Shown one piece after another: positions 1 to 9,004 of a stretch of 64,000 bases of DNA. The stretch comes from Acanthopleuribacter pedis. GTDB lineage: Bacteria > Acidobacteriota > Holophagae > Acanthopleuribacterales > Acanthopleuribacteraceae. The position numbers were made by a program, and so were the translations under genes. A model generated the notes under the pieces. That model was not told the origin of the DNA, did not search any database, and saw nothing but the letters and a program-made list of their open reading frames with translations. Numbering within the stretch: position 1 is the first letter of the stretch; every line of letters begins with the position of its first letter. The stretch is from NCBI RefSeq assembly GCF_017377855.1, contig NZ_JAFREP010000037.1, positions 1 to 64,000 of the forward strand. The letters run 5' to 3'.

Positions 1-6
1 GATGTA

Positions 7-170
7 ACCTCAATCCCAACAGCATTGCCCCCTCAAAAGCCTTTCACAAAAAGAAGGTTTTTGAGGAGAAAAAATGCTCCCCGCTGAACGCGGCCGTAGC
101 AGCGGCCGTTAGGCCGGAATGTGCCCGGCTCGATAAAAAACGGTGGAACCAGAGATTTGCCTTTGCAACC
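7..170. repeat. Dispersed repeat family B, copy 1
   Basis: This stretch is closely similar to 36518-36682. Both begin with a CCTCAATCCCAACAG block and contain a hairpin with loop GCCTTTCACAAAAAGAAGG. Both continue through a GCTGAAC..GGCCG..TAGGCCGGA block and an AACGGTGG block. In this copy the left hairpin arm is CATTGCCCCCTCAAAA and the right arm is TTTTTGAGGAGAAAAAATG. The arms are exchanged relative to copy 2. It lies downstream of pgeF and has no convincing ORF. The 3' boundary is approximate. Confidence 0.8.
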
Positions 171-344
171 AAACCCACAACACACCTTTTAGCTTGGTGG
201 CCAAACTCGGGCCGTGGGTCGCTTTCCCAGCGGCTTGTTCTATCTCGAACCCCGCGTGTTACCGCTGCACGGATTCGGATGGGACAACTGGAGCCATCGC
301 TGGATGTTTGTTTTGTGAAACAGAGGCCGTAGCGGCAATGCGGG

Positions 345-1049
345 TCAGTTGCGCCGCACGATGAATGAATAAAGCCGACGTTTGTCCGGTTGCTCGCGGC
401 GCCAAGAGGGGAGACCGGAGCGGAACGTGCAGGTCGGTGAGCATTCGACGGCCTCGGGGGCGAATCCGATTTCCTGGAGATGGCGTAGCGCCACGGCCTT
501 GGTGTCCAGCAGGCGTTTGGTGCCGCCGGCCGGGGCGGGGGAGAGTTGATTGGCAAGCGCCGGATCATCCCGTAGCCAGGATTGGTAGAGATCGGCGTCG
601 ACCTCGTAACAAGAGGGGGAGATGGCGGGGCCGATAAACACAAATGCGGACCGTGGATCGAGCCAATCGGCCAGGGATTTGATGATTCCGGCCTTGAGGC
701 CGCGCCAGCCCGCGTGCAAGGCGACAAGACGGGTGCCGTCGGAGGCGAGTACCGGAAGGCAATCGGCGGTTTTTACCACGAGCGCCGTATCGGCCAAGTC
801 GGTGACCAGCCCGTCGGCTGGATTTTGATTGCTCGTGTAGTGCGGGTCGTCCAGAACCAGGGCGCCGTGGACCTGGGTTACCTGGCGGACGGTGCCGTGG
901 CGTTGATGGAGGCCGGAAAGGTCGAGGGTATAGCCGAAGGAAACGGCACCGCGGTGGCGCTCAAATATGGCGGAATGAATCGCTTGAATCACCATGTCTC
1001 CAAATCGTTGCTCTGAATGGTGGGACGCTTGCGTGATGGAGCTTAGCAT
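345..1049 (-). CDS. pgeF: Peptidoglycan editing factor / multicopper polyphenol oxidase family (PgeF/YfiH)
   Basis: The 234-residue product matches the YfiH/YlmD (PgeF, DUF152) family in length and in its metal-site motifs: VKTADCLPVL, HAGWRG, IGPAISPSCYEV and a C-terminal CTFR..SWRRE block. The family has a laccase-like fold and removes wrongly incorporated residues from peptidoglycan precursors; purine nucleoside activity is also known. It is cytosolic. The annotated ATG is the most upstream one. An in-frame ATG at about 995 (MVIQAIHS) has a GGAG just before it and could be the real start, giving 216 residues. It stands alone: no partner gene is adjacent, and a family B repeat lies downstream. 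The family call is firm; the exact start is not. Confidence 0.9.
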   Translation of the reverse strand: MLSSITQASHHSEQRFGDMVIQAIHSAIFERHRGAVSFGYTLDLSGLHQRHGTVRQVTQVHGALVLDDPHYTSNQNPADGLVTDLADTALVVKTADCLPVLASDGTRLVALHAGWRGLKAGIIKSLADWLDPRSAFVFIGPAISPSCYEVDADLYQSWLRDDPALANQLSPAPAGGTKRLLDTKAVALRHLQEIGFAPEAVECSPTCTFRSGLPSWRREQPDKRRLYSFIVRRN

Positions 1050-1774
1050 GGATTGCGTGGTGTGGGCGGGCCGACGGGTCCCGGTTTGGTGACCTTTTGC
1101 CGATGGGGCGAGGTTGCCTCGCTATGCCGGCTTTTTCCTTATGTTGGACGGGGCCATGCCCTGGTGCGGTGGTGCGGGGCAACAGGGGAGAGGTGCGCGC
1201 CGAATCGTGGGCCGGTAAGGGCTGGATTCTCCGGCGGTGAACGCTGAATCGTGTGCCGGTGAGTCCGTTGAAACCCGATAACGTGCTCAAGCGAGCCGGT
1301 TTAATGAGGCGGGGGAGCCTGTTAAATCAAGAAGGGGAAAAGGGTTCGAAAATCTTGAGGCACCCTTTCTGCACGGTCAGATCCCTATCGCTCGCGACAC
1401 TTTGGCGGCAACCCTTTACAGCGTTCTCGCCGGCTTCGCGCGGGCCGGCATCCATTTAGGCGGTTTGCGGGGCGATGGAAACCAAGACATTGAAAACATT
1501 CTTTAACGCGCAAAGTGAACGGCCCCTGAAGTCTTGCCGTGAATCATCCCCGACGACAACCTAAATTGAGCGATTCTTGGCGGCGCACTTGCACAAGGTT
1601 TGGCGCGTCCTGCGGCAAGCGTTGCGCTGCAAGGTGCAGTAAAAATGTTCGACGTGCCTTCCTGGTACGCGTCGTGCGCGACCCTGGTGCGCTTTTCCCA
1701 ACACCTTTCGCGCCAACCCTTGGCGCGTCCTGAGCCGATACTTGCCCAATTGCATCCACCCGAATCGCACACTT
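1050..1774. other. Gene-poor intergenic stretch
   Basis: No ORF here has family-like sequence or a convincing ribosome binding site. A TTGGCGCGTCCTG 13-mer occurs twice (about 1600 and 1720). The rest shows no structure I can assign. The stretch ends at the first family A element. Confidence 0.5.
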
Positions 1775-1980
1775 AGCCCGCATTTCCCACAAGGATTCGT
1801 CGCGAGAAGCTGAAAACCTTGAGAGTACGAAGGTTACGACCGAGAGATTGCACAAGGGTCCGACCATTCGGCGTAGCAGAGCTACGCCGAAGGCGGCTCG
1901 ACCAAGTCATGCGGAAGGCCGCCCCCTCGTAATCGCATGGCTTGCCCCGTAGCAGAATTCCTTTCGGGAAATGCGGGTTA
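1775..1980 (+). repeat. Dispersed repeat family A, copy 1
   Basis: A complete copy of about 206 bp. It starts TAGCCCGCATTTCCCACAAGG and ends with CCTTTCGGGAAATGCGGGTTA, so the two ends form a terminal inverted repeat. Inside are the conserved blocks seen in other copies: GATTCGTCGCGAGAAGC, GGCGTAGCAG, GGCTCGACCAAG, GCGGAAGGCCGCCCCCTCG and AATCGCATGG. The internal 15/16-bp array is reduced to about one unit here. No transposase is present, so it is non-autonomous or REP-like. Confidence 0.85.
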
Positions 1981-2623
1981 GGTACAAGGCCTCCCGTTCG
2001 TGGCTTGCCGAGCGCGCTTCGCCGCGGCGGGGCCCACCCATTTTTTCCTTCCATCTGCCTCGGTATGATGCGGGCGGTTTTCCGCCTCTGCTGGAACCCT
2101 AAATTGGACTCCCGGAGAGAGACCGGCTTTTTCTCGAAGCTTATGGCTTAAATAACCAAAGGAACCCCTTTCATGGAACATGCTAGCGGAAAATTTGACG
2201 CATCCTACGGACTTGCCGCACACCAAGACATGATGTCCACTTCACGCGTGCTCCCTTACGAGAAGAGGCAGACTTAACCACCAGTCCCAACCAAACATCC
2301 AAAACCTAAGCGTTCATTGGTGATGAGCGCATAAGATTTTACCAAATCCTAACCTGCTACGAGGCAGGTGGTTGCGGGTAAAGTCCTGTTCCCACCGATC
2401 CTTATGTTCGGCTTATGAAAGCCCTGTATCCGTGTGGGTTGAATCGTTATCTTAAGCCGTCAAGACTGCAAGACATAAAGAGAGACGAAGGCTTGGCTTT
2501 GTCTTGTTGTGAAATCTTGAGCAAGCTAAGTCTACGTACATGTCTTCGCTGTGTCTTGATGTGAGTCTGTGTTTGTTCTTGTGTCTTGCTTTGTGTCGTG
2601 CTCCTTTGCTAGACTAGCGTGCT
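1981..2623. other. Intergenic region with possible folded RNA
   Basis: No gene is seen. At 2336-2379 there is a nested hairpin: GATTTTACC can pair with GGTAAAGTC around an inner ACCTGC/GCAGGT stem-loop. CATAAG (2330-2335) can pair with CTTATG (2401-2406). This does not match a tRNA or a riboswitch class I know. From about 2470 the sequence is T/G-rich with repeated TGTCTTG words leading to the next gene. TTGCTT and TAGACT separated by 18 bp (2586-2615) could be a weak promoter. Confidence 0.3.
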
Positions 2624-3133
2624 ATGAAGATAAAGTTGTCTTACCCCGATCTGCCGGCCTTGGAAATTGAAGGTGAGCCTGTTGAATGCGCTCGCTTGCT
2701 TCAAGCTTTGGCTCAAAAAACGTCCGCTGCTGACGGCGATATCGATTCGGGACCTCGTGCGCGGTCGCCGGAGCCCGCGCGGCCCGAACCGAAGCCCAGT
2801 CCGTCCGAGCCGGACCCCCGATCCGACGCCGCGCCCTCGGTTGCCGCTGAAAAAGCGACAATGACCGCCGGCGATGAGGAAGGGGAGGTGCGCCGATATG
2901 GTGGACGTCCCAATCGGCGGCACTTGGTTCTGGAGTGTGTTCGCGCCCTTCTTAAAATGGGATATGGCGAAGTCACCATGGCACAAATTGTTGCCGTTTT
3001 TCGGGATACCTATGGGCCGGAACACATGCATAACCTGGAACAAGTCGTGCGCGATCTGGCCAACAAAACCGACAAGCTGGAACGTACCGAATTCGGCGGT
3101 TTCCGTTTGACGGAGTCCTCGGCACGCGCTTAA
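2624..3133 (+). CDS. Hypothetical protein with Pro-rich linker and C-terminal helical domain
   Basis: I do not recognise this 169-residue protein. The N-terminal 30 residues (MKIKLSYPDLPALEIEGEPV) look like a small beta-rich segment. Residues about 38-80 are a low-complexity Pro/Glu/Ser/Arg linker. Residues about 92-165 form a charged helical domain (RRHLVLECVRALLKMGYGEV) that could be a winged-helix DNA-binding fold, but this is only an impression. There is no obvious Shine-Dalgarno, and a possible promoter ends only about 10 bp before the ATG, so it may be nearly leaderless. Its TAA stop (3131-3133) is also the first three bases of the adjoining family A repeat. Confidence 0.6.
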   Translation: MKIKLSYPDLPALEIEGEPVECARLLQALAQKTSAADGDIDSGPRARSPEPARPEPKPSPSEPDPRSDAAPSVAAEKATMTAGDEEGEVRRYGGRPNRRHLVLECVRALLKMGYGEVTMAQIVAVFRDTYGPEHMHNLEQVVRDLANKTDKLERTEFGGFRLTESSARA

Positions 3134-3562
3134 CCCGCGTTGCTCACAAGGAATTTTGCCACGGGGCAACCTACGCGATTATCGGGGCGGCCATCCGCGG
3201 GGTGGCCATCCGCGGGGTGGTTATCCGCGGGGCGGTTATCCGCGGGGCGGCCACCCGCTTTTATCGGTCGAGCCGCCTTCTCCGTAGCCCTCCGCCGTGG
3301 CTTGGTCGTCACCTTCGACCTCACAAGACTTTCAGTCACGCACAAGGAATACTGCTACGGGGCAAGCTATGCGATTACGAGGCGGCGGCCATCCGCATTA
3401 CTCGGTCAAGCCGCCTCCGCCGCAACTGCGACGCCGAGAGGTCGGCCCCCGAGAGGTCGGACCCCGAGAGGTCGCCCCCCTGCGCCGTGGCTTGGTCGCT
3501 ATCTTCGACCTCACAAGGCTTTCAGCTTCTCGCGACGAATCCTTGTAAGCAATGCGGGCTAG
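3131..3562 (-). repeat. Dispersed repeat family A, tandem double copy (reverse orientation)
   Basis: Two family A modules in tandem, reversed relative to copy 1. It starts TAACCCGCGTTGCTCACAAGG and ends CCTTGTAAGCAATGCGGGCTA. A second left-arm-like block (CACAAGGAATACTGCTACGG) begins near 3341. At about 3180-3260 there are five 15-bp units of the type GGCCATCCGCGGGGT. On the plus strand these read as AIRGV/VIRGA pentapeptides. At 3430-3480 a second 15-bp array (GAGAGGTCGGCCCCC type) occurs. It overlaps the stop codon of the preceding gene. Confidence 0.85.
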
Positions 3563-3631
3563 CCAAGACGCGATGCGTCAACGATGAGTTTTTGTGGACA
3601 AACACGCTAAAATCGGTCATGGTTAGCTTTT

Positions 3632-4882
3632 GTGTTTCAAACGCATCAGCCCTTGTTTAAGAGGTTCATTGTGCTAGCCGGGCTTTTATGGATTCTGTGT
3701 TTTACCGGACCGATCGCTCTACCCACCGACGCTTATTATGAAGAAATGGTCGCGGTTCGACGCCAACTGCACCGTTTTCCCGAGGTCAGCAACCGCGAGT
3801 TCAAGACGCGGGACTTTTTGGAAGAAACATTGCGGGCCGCCGGCTTTACGCGCATCGAACGTATGGCCAAAACCGGCCTGCGGGTTGTTTACGAAACCGG
3901 AAAACCCGGTCCCGTGTTGGCGTTTCGTGCCGACATCGACGCCCTTCCGGTAACCGAGGCGACCGGGTTGCCCTATGCCTCGGAGCACCAAGGCGTCATG
4001 CATGCCTGCGGGCATGACATTCACACGGGTTCGTTGTTTGGCGCGGCGCTCGCGATTCGCAACGATCCCGAGTTGACGGGTACCTTTGTTTTTCTGTTCC
4101 AGCCCGCCGAGGAAGGACCGCCGCCAGGCGAGGAAGGCGGCGCCTCACTGATGATTGCCGAGGGGGCCTTGGACAACCCCCGCCCCGACGCCATTTTTGG
4201 ATTGCACACCATGGGGAACATGCCCTTGGGTCAGGTCGGATATCGCACCGGCGGCATTCTGGCGCGTTCGGATCGCTTCTTTTTAACGATTGAGGGCAAA
4301 CAAGCCCATGGCTCGGCGCCCCATGACGGCATTGATCCTATTGTGACCGCCGCCGCCGTGGTTACCCAAGCCCAGAGCTTGGTTAGCCGCCGCACCGACG
4401 CCCGTGATCCGGTTGTCCTTTCCTTTGGCGAGTTTAACGCCGGGCAACGCTTTAACATCATCCCCGCCAAGGCGTCTCTTTCGGGTACCATTCGCACCTT
4501 AGATGTGGAAACAGGGGACCTGATTCCACAATACTTGGATCAGGTCATCGCCGGGGTCACCGCCGCCCACGGCGCCAAATACCGCTTCGAAAACGAGACC
4601 ATGTGTCCCTCGACCCAAAACGATGCGACCTGGACCAAAAAAGCGGTTGCCGCGCTCGACCGTGCCGGTTTTGAAACCAAAGCGGTTGCGCCGATTATGG
4701 CCGCGGAGGATTTTGCTTATTTCGCCGAGCGTATCCCCGGTGTGTACTTCTTCCTCGGCGTCTGTGATCAAAACGAATGTGCCAACATTCATTCGCCGCG
4801 GTACAGTCCCGCCGAAGCGTCCCTCAAATACGGTGCGGGCATGTTTTACACCTACGCGCGCGCCTTTAGCACGGGGCAGTGA
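3632..4882 (+). CDS. Secreted M20D family amidohydrolase / peptidase
   Basis: The 416-residue product is a metal-dependent amidohydrolase of the M20D group (hippurate hydrolase, IAA-amino acid hydrolase and N-acyl-amino acid amidohydrolase relatives). Metal-binding motifs are clear: HACGHDIHT (about 123-131), QPAEEGPPPGEEGG, GLHTMGN, the dimerisation-domain HGSAPHDGIDP, MAAEDFAYF and the late HSPRYSP. The N-terminus carries a hydrophobic segment (FIVLAGLLWILCFTG) preceded by KR, consistent with export. The listed start is GTG at 3632. A second in-frame GTG at 3671 has AAGAGG upstream but would remove the positive residues of the signal sequence, so I keep the longer form. The substrate cannot be told from sequence. 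A small hairpin separates it from the next gene. Confidence 0.88.
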   Translation: MFQTHQPLFKRFIVLAGLLWILCFTGPIALPTDAYYEEMVAVRRQLHRFPEVSNREFKTRDFLEETLRAAGFTRIERMAKTGLRVVYETGKPGPVLAFRADIDALPVTEATGLPYASEHQGVMHACGHDIHTGSLFGAALAIRNDPELTGTFVFLFQPAEEGPPPGEEGGASLMIAEGALDNPRPDAIFGLHTMGNMPLGQVGYRTGGILARSDRFFLTIEGKQAHGSAPHDGIDPIVTAAAVVTQAQSLVSRRTDARDPVVLSFGEFNAGQRFNIIPAKASLSGTIRTLDVETGDLIPQYLDQVIAGVTAAHGAKYRFENETMCPSTQNDATWTKKAVAALDRAGFETKAVAPIMAAEDFAYFAERIPGVYFFLGVCDQNECANIHSPRYSPAEASLKYGAGMFYTYARAFSTGQ

Positions 4883-4920
4883 TCGCGTTCAATCGGCCAC
4901 GTTACCCTTCAGTAATCCGG

Positions 4921-4940
4921 CCGGACCTCCGGTCCGGTTT
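4921..4940 (+). terminator. Possible weak terminator hairpin
   Basis: CCGGACC TCC GGTCCGG forms a 7-bp stem with a 3-base loop followed by only TTT. It lies between the amidohydrolase stop and the ribosome binding site of the GHMP kinase gene. The short T-run makes strong termination doubtful. Confidence 0.4.
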
Positions 4941-4957
4941 GTCGCGCAGGAGTCCTT

Positions 4958-5905
4958 ATGAACATTTCCGCACCGGCCCGTATCGATCTTGCGGGGGGAA
5001 CCCTGGACGTACCGCCGCTTTGTTTTCTGATCCGGCACGCCGCCACCTTGAACATCGCCGTTAACCGCCGTGTCTCTCTTTCAATAACGGACGCTCGCGG
5101 CAAGCTCAACCGTGCCGGTGACATCACCGATCTCGCCGCGTGGCCGTTGTACAATGAGGCGCTGACCTATTTTGGGCAAGACACGGATCAACTCGGTTTT
5201 CAGGTTACCGGCAACATTCCGCCGGCTTCCGGGTTGGGCGGCAGTTCCAGTCTGTTGGTCGCGCTTGTTCGATTGCTAAACGAAAGTCTTGGGAACCGCC
5301 CGGAAGAGAAAGTCTTGCTTGATCAAGTGACTGTCTTGGAACACCGTCTTCTGGGTAAACCCGCCGGGACTCAGGACGGTATTGCGGCCATTTACGGGGG
5401 GATGAACTGGATTCACTACCATCGTGGATACCCGGTGGTGGAAAACGTGGCCGTACCCGCGTTTTTGACGAAAAACCCCTTGTTGTTGGTGTATTCGGAT
5501 CAACAGCACCATTCCGGCATCAACAATTGGTCGGTTGTTTCCCGCGCCTGTGAGGGCGATCCCGAAACCTTGCGGGTGCTCAACGCCTTAGCGGACAATG
5601 CTCATGCGATGAAGGAGAGCCTGGAAGCGTCGGACGAGCGCGGTTTTTTCGAAACCGTTCGGACCGAAAGTCGGCTACGCCGCGATCTATGCCCGGACAT
5701 TCTCAATCCCGCCATGGCGAAATTTGCCGAGTCGGTGGGGGAAGGGGTTGCCTGTAAAGCTTGCGGCGCGGGCGGCGGTGGCGCGATGTGGGTCTATGCA
5801 CCCGGGCTTCGCTTGGCCGATGTAGCTGATGTCGCCTCTAGAAATGCATTGCAAGCGTGGGAAGTAAAGATTGATTTCAATGGCGTGGGAGAGGTGTCGC
5901 TTTGA
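4958..5905 (+). CDS. GHMP family sugar kinase
   Basis: The 315-residue product has the three GHMP-kinase hallmarks: N-terminal APARIDLAGGTLD, the phosphate-binding loop PPASGLGGSSSL (about 88-99) and the C-terminal KACGAGGGGAMW glycine motif (about 266). GHMP kinases phosphorylate galactose, homoserine, mevalonate or heptose 7-phosphate. Overall look and length are closest to HddA-like heptose/fucose-type sugar kinases, but no other nucleotide-sugar genes are nearby, so the substrate is open. The ATG is preceded by CAGGAG at good spacing. Its TGA stop overlaps the TTG start of rarA (TTGA), so the two are probably translationally coupled. Confidence 0.85.
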   Translation: MNISAPARIDLAGGTLDVPPLCFLIRHAATLNIAVNRRVSLSITDARGKLNRAGDITDLAAWPLYNEALTYFGQDTDQLGFQVTGNIPPASGLGGSSSLLVALVRLLNESLGNRPEEKVLLDQVTVLEHRLLGKPAGTQDGIAAIYGGMNWIHYHRGYPVVENVAVPAFLTKNPLLLVYSDQQHHSGINNWSVVSRACEGDPETLRVLNALADNAHAMKESLEASDERGFFETVRTESRLRRDLCPDILNPAMAKFAESVGEGVACKACGAGGGGAMWVYAPGLRLADVADVASRNALQAWEVKIDFNGVGEVSL

Positions 5906-7383
5906 GTTTGTTTGCCGAACAAAAGCCGCCCCCGCCACTTGCTGAACGCCTTCGCCCCAAATCAATAGACGATCTACTCGGGCAAGGTCGTGCGCGCCAC
6001 ATGATTGGCGCCTTCCTTAACCAGGGACACATCCCCCACGTTGTGTTTTTCGGTCCCCCCGGAACCGGAAAAACCACCTTAAGTCGTTTATTGGCAAGAT
6101 TGTTGGACTGGGAAGGTCGTTCGATTAATGCCGCAACGGCCGGTGTCAAAGACATTCGTGCCTTGGCTGAAGAAGCCAAGGGGGTGTGGCAACAGTATCA
6201 GCGCCGAACCCTCGTTTTTATCGATGAAATTCATCGTCTTAACAAGTCGCAGCAAGATGTCTTGCTCCCCATTCTGGAAGCCGGTACCTTCACCCTGGCC
6301 GGCAGCACCACCGAGAACCCCTATTTTGCGTTAAATCAGGCCTTGCGCTCACGGGTTCAATTGGTTCCCCTGGAAACCTTGGATCTTGCGGCGATTAAGG
6401 CCGGAATTCAACGCGCCCTCGCTTTTCTCGAGCTGGAAGCCGAGGCGGACGCGGTCGAATGGATTGCCACGCGGTGTGGCGGCGATTTGAGATTGGCGTA
6501 CACGACGCTGGAAAGCGCGGCCATGTTGGCCAAAGTTCAAGAGAAACCGCTTAATCAGGAGCACGTCGCGTTGTGTATGAGCCGAACAGCCCTTGACGGC
6601 GGAAAAAGCGGTGACAGCCATTATGACTTGGCCAGCGCTTTTCAAAAATCGCTGCGTGGGTCTGACGCGGATGCGGCGGTTTATTACCTGGTTCGTTTCA
6701 TCGAGAGCGGCGAGGATCCTTTGTTTGTGGCGCGGCGTTTGTTGATTACGGCCGCGGAAGATGTCGGAAACGCGGACCCCCAAGCCCTGGTGGTCGCGGG
6801 GCACGCTTATCGCGCGGTTCAGGTTCTGGGTCTGCCCGAGGCGCAAATCCCCCTGGCGCAGGCCGCGATTTACGTGGCCCAAGCCCCGAAGTCGAACCAA
6901 GCGGTGGCCGCCCTCGGCAAAGCCCGTGAAGCCCTGAAGAAAGGTGTTCGCGCCGCGATTCCCAAGCATCTACGGGACACCCATTACGCGGGTGCCAAGG
7001 AAATGGGCCACGGCAAAGGGTACACCTATTCCCATAACCACCCCGACACCGAACAGCAATTTTTGCCGGATGAGCTGGTCGGCACCCGCTTCGTGCCGCC
7101 CGTTGGGAATCGGCCCGCGCCCACCAAGACACCGGTCCCGACCGCGCCCCCAAGCGATCCGGCCGCGCTGGAAGCCTTGCAAGGATGGTTAACAACGCGG
7201 CAAGCCGAGGCGGATTGGTTTGAAATAGACGCCCCCGCGGTGGCGCAAACCTTGGCGCTGGAAGAAGCAGTGGTACGGCGAGCGCTGAATGAGCTCGTTC
7301 AAAAACAGGAGCTTACCTTTAAGCGGGTGTTCCAAGTGAAACCGCGGGAAAAAGAAGAAGCGCGTCCCGCGGATGATACTTAA
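5902..7383 (+). CDS. rarA: Replication-associated recombination protein A, AAA+ ATPase (RarA/MgsA)
   Basis: An AAA+ clamp-loader-like ATPase acting at stalled replication forks. Visible features: the N-terminal LAERLRPKSIDDLLGQ block, Walker A GPPGTGKTT (about 51-59), Walker B VFIDEIHR (about 105), sensor 1 AGSTTENP, the MgsA C-terminal region (YDLASAFQKSLRGSD, RFIESGEDPLFVARRL) and the late HYAGAKEMGHGKGYTYSH motif. At 493 residues it is longer than the typical 430-450. The extra 70 or so C-terminal residues look like a small helical/winged-helix appendix after a Pro-rich linker. The start is TTG, overlapping the preceding stop, with a GGGAGAGG ribosome binding site inside the upstream gene. 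Confidence 0.93.
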   Translation: MSLFAEQKPPPPLAERLRPKSIDDLLGQGRARHMIGAFLNQGHIPHVVFFGPPGTGKTTLSRLLARLLDWEGRSINAATAGVKDIRALAEEAKGVWQQYQRRTLVFIDEIHRLNKSQQDVLLPILEAGTFTLAGSTTENPYFALNQALRSRVQLVPLETLDLAAIKAGIQRALAFLELEAEADAVEWIATRCGGDLRLAYTTLESAAMLAKVQEKPLNQEHVALCMSRTALDGGKSGDSHYDLASAFQKSLRGSDADAAVYYLVRFIESGEDPLFVARRLLITAAEDVGNADPQALVVAGHAYRAVQVLGLPEAQIPLAQAAIYVAQAPKSNQAVAALGKAREALKKGVRAAIPKHLRDTHYAGAKEMGHGKGYTYSHNHPDTEQQFLPDELVGTRFVPPVGNRPAPTKTPVPTAPPSDPAALEALQGWLTTRQAEADWFEIDAPAVAQTLALEEAVVRRALNELVQKQELTFKRVFQVKPREKEEARPADDT

Positions 7384-7476
7384 ACAAACGCGGCCGCAAC
7401 CGTTTTCACTGACCGCTTTATTGAAAACGGCTGGATGCCGCCATTTCCCGCTCAGGCGTCGAGGCGCCGTGGAAAA

Positions 7477-7545
7477 ACGCCCAAAGCGCGGCCGTTTCGG
7501 ACTTGCGGGTCGAGATGTCTTGGACGCCCAAAGCGCGGCCGTTTC
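7477..7545. repeat. Short direct repeat (22 bp x2)
   Basis: A 22-bp block beginning ACGCCCAAAGCGCGGCC and ending GTTTC occurs at 7477 and again at 7524, 47 bp apart. It is in the non-coding gap after rarA. No function is evident. Confidence 0.6.
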
Positions 7546-7618
7546 TCATTGAAGCCTCACACGCTTCCTATGTCGCCCAGAACGGGTTATGATCCTATCG
7601 CTGAATGCCCGGCATTCC

Positions 7619-7825
7619 TAGCCCGCATTTCTCACAAGGATTCGTCGCGAGAAGCTGAAAGCCTCGTGAGTACGAAGATTACGACCAAACGCAAACGGAG
7701 TGGGGCCGACCTTTCGACGTAGCAACGCTTCGTGGCGCATTGCTCGACTGAGTAAAGCGGAAGGCCGCCCCTCGTAATCGCATGGGTTGCCCCGCGGCAA
7801 AACGCCTTGTGAGAAATGCGGGCTA
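7619..7825 (+). repeat. Dispersed repeat family A, copy 3
   Basis: Full-length copy of about 207 bp starting TAGCCCGCATTTCTCACAAGG and ending CCTTGTGAGAAATGCGGGCTA. The terminal inverted repeat is nearly perfect over about 20 bp. The internal minisatellite is reduced to one GGGGCCGACCTTTCG unit. The following 260 bp up to era hold no gene I can support. Confidence 0.88.
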
Positions 7826-8086
7826 GTTCGTATCGTGCACCTCGATGGGTCGCGACGGCTGGGAAAAAGCGGGCGCTGAAATTCCCTGGAAACGAAGGTT
7901 GCGACCCATGACCCGCCTGGTCGGCTTGATGTCGCGCCCCGGCTGCTCAAGCAACTCATCCTAAGTGCTTACACGGTAACGCCTAAAGCAAGCTGAGGTA
8001 CCACGGTTTTTTCAGTTCCGCGGCAGTAATGAGAAATACGGGCGAGGGCGTGGCCCAACAACACAGCCCACGACGGAGGTTTTCCC

Positions 8087-8974
8087 TTGGAAAAAAAATG
8101 CGGGTATATTGCGCTTGCCGGCCGCCCCAATGCAGGCAAATCAACTTTTTTAAACGCGGCCCTCGGTGAGAAGGTGAGCATTGTTTCGGATAAACCGCAA
8201 ACCACGCGCAACCGCATTCTCGGCGTGTACCACGATGACACAACCCAAATCGGCTTCTTTGACTTGCCCGGTATCCACAAACCCAAACACGCCATGAACC
8301 GCGTCATGATGCGCATGGTCCATCAGGGCCTCGACGACGCCGATCTGGTTCTTCACTTTATCGATGTGAGTGTGCCCTTGGGTTCCGGTGATCGTTTTGT
8401 CCATGAGTTCCTCGCCAAAAAAGAGGTGCCCGTTTTGGTCGTCGCCAACAAAATGGATTTGGTCAACAAAGCCAAGGTCATCCCAACCCTTGAAAAAATT
8501 CACGCGGATTTTGCCCCGAAGGACCTGATCCCCATTTCCGCCAAAACCGGCGACAATCGCGACCGGGTGATTGAAGTTGTACGTAACTATCTGCCGGAAA
8601 GCGACTTCCTTTTTCAAGCCGATACCCTTACCGACCAACCGCTGCGGTTTATGTCACAAGAATTCATCCGTGAAAAGATCTTGCACTACACCCGCGAAGA
8701 ACTGCCCCACGCCGCCGCGGTAACCATCGAATCCTTCACCCACCATGAGGAAGAGGGCGTGTATGAAATTAGCGCCGTGATTTACGTGGAGAAGGCGACC
8801 CAGCGTCGCATTGTGCTTGGCAAACAAGGCCAGATGATTGCCAAGATCCGTGAGGGCGCCCGCCGTTCATTGCGAACCTTGCTCGACCAGCCGGTTCACC
8901 TCGAGTTGTATGTCAAGGTGAATGAGAATTGGCGGAACAACGATGCCATTTTGGGTGATTTGAACATTAATTAA
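8087..8974 (+). CDS. era: GTPase Era
   Basis: Essential ribosome-assembly GTPase that binds the 3' end of 16S rRNA. The 295-residue length is typical. The G motifs are all visible: G1 GRPNAGKST, G2 region PQTTRNRI, G3 DLPGIHKPKH, G4 NKMD and G5 SAKTGDN. They are followed by the C-terminal KH domain (VLGKQGQMIAKIREGARR). The start is TTG, chosen because a CGGAGG Shine-Dalgarno sits 7 bases upstream and the encoded MEKKCGYIALAG fits the family N-terminus. It lies 30 bp upstream of dnaE on the same strand, so co-transcription is likely. Confidence 0.95.
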   Translation: MEKKCGYIALAGRPNAGKSTFLNAALGEKVSIVSDKPQTTRNRILGVYHDDTTQIGFFDLPGIHKPKHAMNRVMMRMVHQGLDDADLVLHFIDVSVPLGSGDRFVHEFLAKKEVPVLVVANKMDLVNKAKVIPTLEKIHADFAPKDLIPISAKTGDNRDRVIEVVRNYLPESDFLFQADTLTDQPLRFMSQEFIREKILHYTREELPHAAAVTIESFTHHEEEGVYEISAVIYVEKATQRRIVLGKQGQMIAKIREGARRSLRTLLDQPVHLELYVKVNENWRNNDAILGDLNIN

Positions 8975-9004
8975 TGCTTGATCTGTTTTGATGGGAAGTT
9001 TGCT

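Noticed and set aside
2330..2406. tRNA gene (anticodon-like loop CTACGAG, Arg-like)
   Set aside because: The acceptor-like stem ends are 13 bases away from the T-arm-like hairpin, the D-arm is missing and the GTTCGA loop is absent.
3140..3562. ORFs through repeat A (140, 152 and 83 residues) with Arg/Gly/Ser-rich repeats, as possible genes
   Set aside because: They exist because the repeat is GC-rich and periodic. The frame is not kept between copies because many units are 16 bp, and no ribosome binding site precedes them.
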